NCBI GenBank assembly: GCA_049582065.1
Contig: JBAUTF010000337.1
Span: 1-12,844, forward strand
Direction of reading: 5' to 3'
Source of the DNA: DATKSS01 sp049582065
Lineage (GTDB): Bacteria > Chloroflexota > Dormibacteria > Dormibacterales > Dormibacteraceae
DNA length: 12,844 nt
A program made the translations under genes and the position numbers. Below the pieces are notes generated by a model, which was not told the origin of the DNA, did not search any database, and worked only from the letters and a program-made list of their open reading frames with translations. Within the stretch, counting starts at the first letter, position 1. Every line of letters begins with the position of its first letter. Shown here in pieces: positions 6,278 to 12,831 of this stretch.

Positions 6278-7360
6278 CGGATAACTACGAACTTCAAGAA
6301 AGCGGCCCGATGGATTGGACTTGCACTCTTAGCGCTTCCCGCGTCACTTGGTTCCGGTATCCCGGCCTCCGCGCAAACGGAAGACGCACCCGGTCAGCCG
6401 TCCTGTTCCTCTTCATTCAACGTTTACGCGACTTCAACGGCTGTGCTGCAACGATGTGGGTTTCGGCTGTTCCCACGTCAAAGCAGTTCAAGATTGGCTG
6501 ATGGCGGCATGGAATACACATACATCGTTGATGGGCTTCGGACCGTCTACCGCGTGCCGCCCGCGAGCATGAACCTGGCGAAGGCGACCGACGCTGAACT
6601 CGCGTCCTATGGCCTTCCTACGCGTCCCACGGACTCAGACGGTCTGGCTGAATGGACGGCCGAAATGAGTAAGAGGCGTCCAGTTACGCCACCGGCGACA
6701 CTTGTCGAGATTCCCGGAGACCGTGCGGCCACAAGCTCAATATGGAGTGGCTACATCGCGACTTCCGGTTCTTCCACGGCCTATAACTTTGCCGAGGCGG
6801 TCTACCGACAGCCCGCCGCAAACAGCACAAGCTGCAGCAACAACTCCGAGGTCACTTGGGCGGGCTTAGGCGGCTGGTTCACGGGGAATCTGGCGCAGGA
6901 CGGAACCGCTATGAACTGGCCTGGATATGGGCAATACCAATCGTGGTATGAAATCCTGCCGAACTACGCTGTCGCGGAACCGGTCTTCGGGCATCCCGGT
7001 TATTCGTTCACTGCACAGCTGAACGTCCTCGGCAGCGGCAGTGGATTCAACTTCAACCTCTACGACTCCTACAGTGGATACGGAATCAATTTCCAAGTCT
7101 ACGCCAGCGGCTGGGATGGGCGTACAGCTGACTTTATCGCCGAACGGCCACAGTCTAGTGGCCAACAACGATCGCTAACGAACTATGTTTGGGTTCAGTT
7201 CTTCGACGCATGGGTCAATGGGACGGGCTCAGGGCATGGAGTTGGGAGTTATTCGAACGCGAATATCAGCATGTACAACGGTTCACATCTGCTTGCCTAC
7301 AACGCGAGTCTCACTAACTCAGGGCAGTCGTTCAATAACTACTTCAACCAATGCAGTTAG
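6275..7360 (+). CDS. G1-family glutamic endopeptidase (eqolisin-like), secreted precursor
   Basis: 361 residues from GTG 6275. Signal peptide 1-33 (basic NFKKAARW, hydrophobic core, cleavage after ASA). Residues 34 to about 150 form a propeptide-like region with Cys44 and Cys61 and the stretch VYRVPPASMNLAKATDAELASY. The catalytic domain starts at WSGYIA (157-162) and follows the G1 order: WAGLGGW (195-201), Q208 in NLAQDGT, WYEILP (224-229), beta strands, then E290 in DFIAERP. Q208 and E290 match the Gln/Glu catalytic dyad of scytalidoglutamic peptidase. The mature domain is about 205 residues, normal for the family. It is probably secreted as a zymogen and auto-processed, which is inferred from fungal members. 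Bacterial G1 enzymes are known but much less studied. A TTGACA promoter and strong SD precede it; a short hairpin follows. Confidence 0.9.
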   Translation: MRITTNFKKAARWIGLALLALPASLGSGIPASAQTEDAPGQPSCSSSFNVYATSTAVLQRCGFRLFPRQSSSRLADGGMEYTYIVDGLRTVYRVPPASMNLAKATDAELASYGLPTRPTDSDGLAEWTAEMSKRRPVTPPATLVEIPGDRAATSSIWSGYIATSGSSTAYNFAEAVYRQPAANSTSCSNNSEVTWAGLGGWFTGNLAQDGTAMNWPGYGQYQSWYEILPNYAVAEPVFGHPGYSFTAQLNVLGSGSGFNFNLYDSYSGYGINFQVYASGWDGRTADFIAERPQSSGQQRSLTNYVWVQFFDAWVNGTGSGHGVGSYSNANISMYNGSHLLAYNASLTNSGQSFNNYFNQCS

Positions 7361-7380
7361 CTTTACGTTTGCTGTGGGAG

Positions 7381-7395
7381 GCGGTCGCTGACCGC
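7381..7395 (+). terminator. Short hairpin after the peptidase gene
   Basis: GCGGTC (7381-7386), loop GCT and GACCGC (7390-7395), a perfect 6-pair stem 20 bases after the peptidase stop. There is no proper T run, so termination would be weak or rho-assisted. Confidence 0.3.
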
Positions 7396-7422
7396 TGTTG
7401 AGCGCCGACGATCCATAAGACA

Positions 7423-7959
7423 GTGTCTAACGCGTTGTCTAATTCCGCACGGGCCACAACACTGCCCGATCCACCGGCACCTTCATTGCGGAAGGTGCCG
7501 GTCCCAGTGCTGCTGGGTCTGGTCTTGGTCGGAATCGCAGTCGCAGTGATCTCTGGATACGCGCTGGGGTCGGCTCGACAACCCGGTCCTGTCGCGCTGA
7601 TTCCTGGCGAGCCAGATGCAGTCACAATCGCGCGCTATGGTCCAAATACCTCCGAGTCGCTTGGGGCATCTCGCATCCCCGAACGCGTTATGACTGTGAC
7701 TGACGCCAAAGAAGTTGCCAAACTGGCGAGCGATGCCAACAGCCTGCCAGCTTTTCCGAAGGGCGGCTTTAGCTGTCCCAATAGCGACGGATCCTATTAC
7801 CAAGTCCGATTCGCTTTTGCAACCGGCGACCGACGAACGCTCTTCGTGGAAAGGAATGGCTGTGAAGGAGTCGGCTTTGATGAACAGCCTGATCACTCAG
7901 TTGCGTGGTCTATGACCGATCACCGATTTCTCGACGATCTCGACGCTCTCTTTGGGTAG
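7423..7959 (+). CDS. Membrane-anchored protein with extracytoplasmic two-Cys domain
   Basis: 178 residues from GTG 7423. A 25-residue cytoplasmic N-terminus (Pro/Ser-rich) precedes a single membrane segment (about 26-49, VPVLLGLVLVGIAVAVISGY), and the remaining 128 residues should lie outside. The domain contains TDAKEVAKLASDANSLPAFP (93-112), SCPNSDGSYYQVRFAF (117-132) and VERNGCEGV (142-150). C118 and C147 are a likely disulfide pair. This Cys-Pro/Gly-Cys arrangement recurs in actinobacterial exported proteins of unknown function, from memory rather than a named family. SD is weak (ATAAGA). It is 62 bases downstream of the peptidase and may be co-expressed. Confidence 0.7.
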   Translation: MSNALSNSARATTLPDPPAPSLRKVPVPVLLGLVLVGIAVAVISGYALGSARQPGPVALIPGEPDAVTIARYGPNTSESLGASRIPERVMTVTDAKEVAKLASDANSLPAFPKGGFSCPNSDGSYYQVRFAFATGDRRTLFVERNGCEGVGFDEQPDHSVAWSMTDHRFLDDLDALFG

Positions 7960-8523
7960 CAAGAGGCATTCTTGGTGCCCGGGCCAGGACGCCTTCACCA
8001 ACAGGTTCCCTTCACCGCCAGCGCCGTCGCCTTACCAGCCTTAGACATGTAATCAAGCGGTCTGCGACGCCGTTGTCGGCCGCACTGGCGGCCGTCAAAG
8101 TTGGGATGGGGCGGTCAGGCTTCTCCGTCAGGCTTCTCCGGAACTGACGCACGTGCAGCACCAAACTGGTGAGTCTGAATATCCGACGTCGCGCCGGGCG
8201 ACGAGAAGCGTGACCTCGCGGGGCGGTATGCGACTTGACAGGACATGGCCTGGAGGGGCTCTCGAGCCGCCTGGCCGTTGCTAGGAGGCGACGCGAGTTC
8301 CTGGACAGGCCGGAGGCGGTGTTTCTCACGAATTACAAATCGCCATGAGGTGGTCGAAATCTTTCGCCGGCTTCCACCTTCCGTCCGCCGTTTGTCCACC
8401 TTCGGTATTCGGTTGACCGTCGGTGGGAGTCGCATCGTCGGTCTCGGTTCATACCCGCTTCCCAATCCCCGACCGGATTCGAGTCGACGAGTTCAGTTGG
8501 TCAGCTAGTGAACTAGTGCGCTA
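7960..8523. other. Long stretch without a recognisable gene
   Basis: No frame on either strand reads as a convincing protein. The stretch holds a weak inverted repeat TTGGTG (7972-7977) / CACCAA (7996-8001), a CGGCCG pair (8077-8082, 8089-8094), a 13-bp tandem repeat and long runs of TCG/CGG-rich sequence. A reverse-strand open frame (8012-8329) is Arg-rich and ends without family motifs. It may be decayed coding DNA. Confidence 0.5.
8114..8139 (+). repeat. Perfect 13-bp tandem duplication
   Basis: GTCAGGCTTCTCC is repeated exactly (8114-8126 and 8127-8139) in the gene-free stretch. It is consistent with slippage. Confidence 0.9.
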
Positions 8524-8552
8524 TTGACATATAGCCAGAGATCTAGCAAGAT
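8524..8552 (+). promoter_or_regulatory. Putative promoter for the 8628 gene
   Basis: A perfect TTGACA (8524-8529) with a 17-base spacer to CAAGAT (8547-8552), a poor -10. The leader would be about 70 bases. It is the third TTGACA box upstream of a secreted-protein gene here. Confidence 0.35.
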
Positions 8553-8614
8553 GCCAATTGGCGGGATGGACGCACCTCGCTCGCTCCCCGGGGATTCGTC
8601 GCAAACGTCCTAGC

Positions 8615-8630
8615 AAGGAGACATATCGTG
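8615..8630 (+). promoter_or_regulatory. Ribosome binding site for the GTG start at 8628
   Basis: AAGGAG (8615-8620) lies 7 bases before GTG 8628, which begins a textbook signal peptide. Confidence 0.7.
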
Positions 8631-9023
8631 AAAGTAATTCGGACCGCCGCCTTGGCGGGAGCTTTCGTTGCCGCGACGCTCTTCGGCGCGGTACCGGCAC
8701 TTGCCGCTCCGATGCCAATTACTGCCGCAGCACCAAGCCCACCATGTACCGGCTACGTAACCGCAAACCCGTCGTATCAGGCCGATCCAGTCAATACGAG
8801 CGCGCCCGTGACCGTCTATTGGTACTGCGAAGCCGCGACGCATGTCGTCGCGAACATCAACTGGGGCGACAACAACTTTGACAACTACACGTGCTGGCTG
8901 AACTGCAGCACCGGGTCGACCCGATTCGATCACACGTATGTGAAGCGAGGTTACTTCTACCCAAGCATTTACATGACAGCTGGGGGATCTGGCGGCACCT
9001 CCGTTGAAATCTACGTCTACTAG
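8628..9023 (+). CDS. Small secreted PKD-like protein
   Basis: 131 residues. Signal peptide 1-26 (MKVIRTAALAG, hydrophobic core, cleavage after ALA). The mature 105 residues hold one immunoglobulin-like/PKD-type domain: strands from about 58, the NWGDN turn (78-82), FDHTY (100-104) and GYFYPSIYM (108-116). WGD and HTY are the hallmark positions of PKD repeats. Four cysteines (40, 67, 89, 93) could form two disulfides, unusual for a PKD domain and suggesting a stable extracellular protein. It lacks any anchor or partner domain, so it is probably released or held non-covalently at the surface. It has its own promoter-like and SD sequences and is followed by a strong hairpin, so it is likely monocistronic. 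Confidence 0.8.
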   Translation: MKVIRTAALAGAFVAATLFGAVPALAAPMPITAAAPSPPCTGYVTANPSYQADPVNTSAPVTVYWYCEAATHVVANINWGDNNFDNYTCWLNCSTGSTRFDHTYVKRGYFYPSIYMTAGGSGGTSVEIYVY

Positions 9024-9046
9024 CTTGCGAACCGCCGAATGACAAC

Positions 9047-9082
9047 GACGTCAGCTCAGCCGCGCTTCGCTGGGCTGACGTC
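9047..9082 (+). terminator. Long stem-loop after the PKD-like gene
   Basis: Left arm GACGTCAGCTCAGC (9047-9060), loop CGCGCTTC (9061-9068), right arm GCTGGGCTGACGTC (9069-9082): 14 pairs with a single G-U wobble. Only a scant TCTT follows, so it may act as a terminator without a full U-tract. It lies 24 bases after the PKD-like gene and 55 before the GntR gene, so an operator role is also possible. Confidence 0.6.
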
Positions 9083-9136
9083 TTCGCGCCCAATTGCAAC
9101 AGCCCCAAGCCGGCACATCTCTGGGCGAATCACGAG

Positions 9137-9532
9137 ATGATCGAATTCCATCTAAACCCGCGTTCGGAGCTCTCGTACAACGCACAGCTAATTCGCCAAG
9201 TCCGTCAGGCAGTTCGGTTCGGCAGGCTTCGGCCTGGCGATCAACTGCCCACGGTGCGTGAGGTAATAAGCAGGTTGGCAGTGAATCCAAACACCATCTT
9301 GAAGGCGTACAGCGACCTTGAGCACGCCGGCCTGGTTGTGACCAGGATTGGCGTCGGGACCTTCGTATCCGCAGACGCTCCCGAGCCGATAGACCGAGCG
9401 CTTTATGACTCTCTGACTCGAGATCTAACCCGATGGCTCGGGACCGCACGGCGTGCCGGCATGGACGATCAAACCACGGAGGACCTGTTCGACCATCTGC
9501 TCCGGCTGGCCTCGGCGAGCGGGGCGGCATGA
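9137..9532 (+). CDS. GntR-family regulator, YtrA type
   Basis: 131 residues. A winged HTH fills 10-78: YNAQLIRQVRQAV, GRLRPGDQLPTVREV, LAVNPNTILKAYSDLEHAGL, then the wing RIGVGTFVS. The short C-terminal part (about 50 residues, all helical) with no ligand-binding FCD/UTRA domain is the mark of the YtrA subfamily, which usually represses its own ABC-transporter operon. The stop overlaps the next ATG (ATGA, 9529-9532), so the two are translationally coupled. The SD before ATG 9137 is poor. By family precedent it would respond to cell-envelope stress or peptide antibiotics, which is inference here. Confidence 0.9.
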   Translation: MIEFHLNPRSELSYNAQLIRQVRQAVRFGRLRPGDQLPTVREVISRLAVNPNTILKAYSDLEHAGLVVTRIGVGTFVSADAPEPIDRALYDSLTRDLTRWLGTARRAGMDDQTTEDLFDHLLRLASASGAA

Positions 9533-10434
9533 AATTCGCTTTGGAGGGGACCGCTCTCTCCAAGCGATATGGTCGAACTTGGGCGCTCTTCGACTGCTCA
9601 ATCAACCTCCCACAGGGGCGGGTTGCCGCCCTCGTCGGTCCAAACGGTGCTGGTAAGACGACCTTACTCAACCTCGCTGCCGGTTTGTTGTCGCCAACAT
9701 CGGGTCAGCTGCGAGTCCTCGGCCGGGATCCCTCCATGCACGCTGCTCTGATACTTCCGCGCATCGGCTTCCTAGCTCAGGACGCGCCTCTGTACTGGCG
9801 TTGGACTGTCGAGGAGATGCTGCGGCTTGGTCGAGAGCTCAATCCACGGTGGGATCAGGCCAAGGCGGTTAACAGACTCCGCCGACTGCGAATCCCCCTT
9901 GACCGACGGATCGGGCAATTGTCTGGAGGCCAGAAGGCTCAGGTCGCCCTCGCGCTAGCTCTCGCCAAGCGACCGGAACTACTCCTGCTCGATGAGCCGC
10001 TCGCGAGCCTCGATCCACTTGCGCGACATGACTTTTTGCTCGAGCTAACCGAGGCGGCTTTGAATGACGGTTTAACTGTGGTTATGTCCTCACACGCGAT
10101 CGGAGACATGGAACGGATCTGCGACTACCTGCTGCTTGTAACCGCCGGGCACCTTCAGGTGGCCGGGGAAATCGACCAACTCATGGAGCATCACGCCCTC
10201 CTGGTTGGACCACGCGTGGCAGATGGTAGTTTGGTTGCCGGCGTGGATGTAATCCGCGAAACTCATAGCCAGCGCCAGAGTTCGCTGTGGGTCCGGGCGA
10301 ATCAGGCCAGTCTGAGAGTCGATCCGGTGTGGGAGGTCAAGAATCTCTCTCTCGAAGAGATCGTCATAGCTTACTTGTCTACTCCAGCTTCGGGTTCGTT
10401 GCCAGATCCCGTTCTTGTGAGCTCAGGGCGGTGA
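9529..10434 (+). CDS. ABC transporter ATP-binding protein
   Basis: 301 residues from ATG 9529, chosen because it overlaps the GntR stop; the frame is open further upstream but inside the GntR gene. All ABC motifs are present: Walker A GPNGAGKTT (37-45), Q-loop Q84, signature LSGGQ (131-135), Walker B LLLLDEP (151-157), D-loop SLD (160-162) and switch His189. It energises the partner permease encoded next. The C-terminal 90 residues are the usual extension of ABC-2 type ATPases (drug, lantibiotic or lipid export). The stop overlaps the next start (GTGA, 10431-10434). Confidence 0.93.
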   Translation: MKFALEGTALSKRYGRTWALFDCSINLPQGRVAALVGPNGAGKTTLLNLAAGLLSPTSGQLRVLGRDPSMHAALILPRIGFLAQDAPLYWRWTVEEMLRLGRELNPRWDQAKAVNRLRRLRIPLDRRIGQLSGGQKAQVALALALAKRPELLLLDEPLASLDPLARHDFLLELTEAALNDGLTVVMSSHAIGDMERICDYLLLVTAGHLQVAGEIDQLMEHHALLVGPRVADGSLVAGVDVIRETHSQRQSSLWVRANQASLRVDPVWEVKNLSLEEIVIAYLSTPASGSLPDPVLVSSGR

Positions 10435-11339
10435 TCTGGGTGACGTGGCGTCAGCACCGAACCGAGGCGATTTTGGCGAGCCTAATACTTGTGGGGCTCT
10501 CGGTGGCCGTGGGGTACTCGACGTGGGATATCGACCAGGTTCGTCAGTCCTTGGGGTCATCGGATCAATCAACTGCACTTGTGGCGCTGAGTAATCGCGC
10601 AGGAGGAGCGATTGCGGTCATCTCCACGTTTCTCCTGGCTGTGCCGCTGCTCGTCGGAACCTTCGTGGGCGCTCCGATGTTTTCACGGGACTTAGAGCAA
10701 GGCACGTATCAACTTATCTGGACTCAAAGCGTGACGCGTCGGAAATGGCTAGTCGCGACACTCTTGATGGTCATCGTGCCAGCCATAGCCGGTGCCGCGA
10801 TCATCGCCTTCTTAGCGACCAGGTGGATCGCGGCGCAAGGAGACCTTACTAATCCTTGGTATTACTACGACGAGCAGGGGTTCGTCTTCGTTGCGTATGT
10901 CGTGTTTGCCATTGCTCTCGGTGCAGTTGCGGGCGTCGTAATCAGGAGGGTTGTACCCGCGATGGCGGTCACTTCTGCTGCGTACGTAGCGATCCGGGCG
11001 GCCATAGAGCTTTTTCTGCGCCCGAACTTCATCAGCCCGGATCGTATTTCTCAATCGAGTGCCGTTCCCGACGGCAGCTGGGTGCTGTCAACGAGCTACA
11101 CGGATAAGTCCAATAACCCGGTCTCGTCAGATCGCGTCGCCGAGCTCATGAGGGGCGCCGGTAGGTTACCGGGAACTGTGACGGACTATCTTCATAGCCT
11201 TGGGGTCCAGAGTTGGATCTCATATCAACCAAGCGAGCGGTTCTGGTCCTTTCAGGTCATCGAAGCCTCAATATTCGCTGTTCTTGGTGTGCTGGTTGTT
11301 TGTATTGGGCTCTTTTGGATTGCCCGGCGCTCCACCTAA
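10431..11339 (+). CDS. ABC-2 type transporter permease
   Basis: 302 residues from GTG 10431, coupled by a 4-base overlap to the ATPase. Starts MIWVTWRQHRTEAI, typical of actinobacterial ABC-2 permeases. Six membrane segments are seen: about 13-31, 58-81, 106-130, 150-171, 174-196 and 270-295. The motif SRDLEQGTYQLIWTQSVTRR (85-104) after the second segment is the conserved coupling region contacting the ATPase. A loop of about 70 residues between segments 5 and 6 should lie outside. Likely exports a lipid- or peptide-like compound together with the ATPase; substrate unknown. Confidence 0.9.
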   Translation: MIWVTWRQHRTEAILASLILVGLSVAVGYSTWDIDQVRQSLGSSDQSTALVALSNRAGGAIAVISTFLLAVPLLVGTFVGAPMFSRDLEQGTYQLIWTQSVTRRKWLVATLLMVIVPAIAGAAIIAFLATRWIAAQGDLTNPWYYYDEQGFVFVAYVVFAIALGAVAGVVIRRVVPAMAVTSAAYVAIRAAIELFLRPNFISPDRISQSSAVPDGSWVLSTSYTDKSNNPVSSDRVAELMRGAGRLPGTVTDYLHSLGVQSWISYQPSERFWSFQVIEASIFAVLGVLVVCIGLFWIARRST

Positions 11340-11636
11340 GCACGCCACTTGTTTGCAGACTCAACTGGGCATTTGGAGGTCAAGACCTGACGCTGGGGCC
11401 TTATCTAATCCGGTAAGTGAACTCGACCGACGGTTTGGTACTCCCGCTGCGACCCCCCGTCTCCCGCTTTCTCATTCCAGTCCCGTCCGGACGCTTGTCA
11501 GCCTTGGTTGTCAGCCGAGCTGCTCGAGGACCGTCCCCGAACGATCCCCTCTCGCTTGCCTTGAGCACTCAAAGACCTTGCAAATTCTGCTGATACCGGA
11601 GGGCGATCCGGCGCAGAGTTAGCGGCGACGAACCGC

Positions 11637-12090
11637 ATGACGTTCTGGTGGCGCCTGCGCTCGCTTTTCGGAGCGACCCTGGCCGGTTTGGGGTGGCGTC
11701 GCCCTAGTCAGGGCCTTGCCTATGTTTCGATTCCACCCGGGCCCTGGTGGCGGCGGTTATGGCATGTGTTCAAGTCGGCGCCACCGCCCGTTGCATTTGA
11801 CGCTCCACCGCCGCCGCCCTTTCAGGGCCGCCGGACTCGGAGCTTGGCGTCACCGTCCCGATGCGCCTCGTGCTGGCTTCCGACCCCACCATCGTCATCG
11901 CGCTGACTGATTGCGCGGCGTACTCCAACGGTTTCGAGTTCCTCGTCGCGGCCCGCTCCAAGGAGGACCTCGATCACCGACTCCTGGGATTCGGCCCACC
12001 GATACCACCAGGTGCGAAGGAGCCGGACGGCCTCTTCCGAATCACGGTTCGATTCGCCGACGGCGGCAGCGCGAGCTCGGACTATCGCGA
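11637..12090 (+). pseudogene. Conserved hypothetical protein, frameshifted and truncated
   Basis: The frame from ATG 11637 gives MTFWWRLRSLFGATLAG and a Pro-rich stretch ending APPPPPFQG. Sequence that fits directly after it, PPDSELGVTVPMRLVLAS, lies in the -1 frame from about 11829. One added base in GGCCGCCGG near 11828-11834 would restore a continuous reading into ALTDCAAYSNGFEFLVAARS and GLFRITVRFADGG. I recall this LGVTVPxR...TxYSxGFEF pattern from actinobacterial proteins of unknown function. The similarity ends near 12090, where the expected C-terminal half is missing and Fic-related sequence begins. I read it as a gene broken by a 1-base loss and a deletion. A sequencing error for the indel is possible. 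Confidence 0.5.
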
Positions 12091-12724
12091 CGGAGGGGGC
12101 CCGACTCCGGCCCCTCCTGCAAGCTCAGCGTGCGCTCAGCGTACGTTCGGCGGTTCAAGCCCTACCGCGTCGGTAGAACTGAGCCCCGGAAGGGGTGGCA
12201 AGCATGAGGTCCTCTCATTCGAGTGGCTGGACGATGAAGACCCGGACGACAAGCCAGGCGACGTCGACCAGGAGCCAGAGGACGCGTCCGAGGACGGTCT
12301 CGAGGAAGTGGCCGAGGACGAGCCCGATTTCGCTTCGGCGTTCGGTTCAGGGGGTTCGTTGCGGCCTGCGTTTCAGGAAGCGAAAGACGTACCCGGCGTC
12401 TTGGCCGAGCGGGTAGCGGCCGAGCTTCGGCGTTTTGAAGAATCCTTGAGTCGGCGTCTCGTGAACCTCGATGCGGAAAGCCCGGGCGATGTCAGCGAGT
12501 CCGCCGCCTTGCTGAGAGTCGTTGAGCTAGCCTCCTTCGGACATGGAGAGTGGGTCCGGATCCATCCATTTGCTGATGGAAACGGCCGGACCGCTCGCAT
12601 CTTGAGCAACTGGATTCTTGTTCGCATGGACTGCCACCCGTGTTACGGCTGCGGCCCAGGCCCGATTCAATCGACTATGCGAACGCCTCCAAACAGTCCA
12701 TGGCGACGGGCGATCACCGCTTGA
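11861..12724 (+). CDS. Fic-domain protein (chimeric N-terminus, frameshifted C-terminus)
   Basis: The open frame of 287 residues has three parts. Residues 1-75 continue the conserved hypothetical protein described at 11637. Residues 76-165 are low-complexity and acidic (SFEWLDDEDPDD onward). Residues 180-256 are the Fic core: AAELRRFEESLSRRL, ALLRVVELASFGHGEWVRI, then HPFADGNGRTAR (235-246), a perfect match to the HPFx[D/E]GNGRxxR motif with catalytic His235. Fic enzymes attach AMP or similar groups to target proteins and often act as toxins or regulators. After LVRMD the frame becomes unlike Fic, and the true tail lies in the -1 frame (see 12634-12768). No separate start near the Fic part is in this frame; ATG 12204 has a good SD (GGAAGGGG) but is in another frame. 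Confidence 0.6.
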   Translation: MRLVLASDPTIVIALTDCAAYSNGFEFLVAARSKEDLDHRLLGFGPPIPPGAKEPDGLFRITVRFADGGSASSDYRDGGGPTPAPPASSACAQRTFGGSSPTASVELSPGRGGKHEVLSFEWLDDEDPDDKPGDVDQEPEDASEDGLEEVAEDEPDFASAFGSGGSLRPAFQEAKDVPGVLAERVAAELRRFEESLSRRLVNLDAESPGDVSESAALLRVVELASFGHGEWVRIHPFADGNGRTARILSNWILVRMDCHPCYGCGPGPIQSTMRTPPNSPWRRAITA

Positions 12725-12768
12725 TGGAGCGGTACATCGTCGATCGGCTCAGCCGGCAGTTTGGCTAG
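12634..12768 (+). pseudogene. Displaced C-terminal tail of the Fic protein
   Basis: From CCA 12634 the frame reads PPVLRLRPRP, then DYANASKQSMATGDHRLMER and ends at TAG 12766-12768. This is the tail expected after a Fic motif (a [L/V]RxRPRP strand, then a helix with GDH). It is in the -1 frame relative to the Fic core. A single base added near 12631 would give RMDLPPVLRLRPRP. So the gene has a 1-base deletion here, or the assembly has an indel error. Confidence 0.7.
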
Positions 12769-12815
12769 CCCGTTGTTGATACCAACCAGCGCATCCGCTC
12801 GCGCGCATCGTGAAG

Positions 12816-12831
12816 GTTCGAACAATCGAAC
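12816..12831 (+). repeat. Small perfect inverted repeat
   Basis: GTTCGA (12816-12821), ACAA, TCGAAC (12826-12831). It lies 47 bases after the Fic tail with no T run, and could be a weak terminator or a protein-binding site. The nearby GGTTCGAA and the final CCA do not form a tRNA. Confidence 0.4.

Noticed and set aside
8012..8329. Reverse-strand Arg-rich open frame that could be a recombinase tail
   Set aside because: No catalytic Tyr/Arg/His motif of tyrosine recombinases and no Ser-recombinase pattern; GC-rich DNA gives such frames by chance.
11340..11636. Open frame of 140 codons (11200-11622) running from inside the permease gene into the following gap
   Set aside because: Its first part is the permease gene in another frame and the rest is Ser/Pro/Arg-rich without motifs. 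A CCGGA/TCCGG hairpin at 11596-11611 is the only visible structure in the gap.
12121..12185. GGTTCAAGCC near 12149-12160 followed by pairing-like sequence, reminiscent of a tRNA T-arm
   Set aside because: The five bases on each side do not pair as a T-stem and no acceptor, D or anticodon arms can be built upstream.
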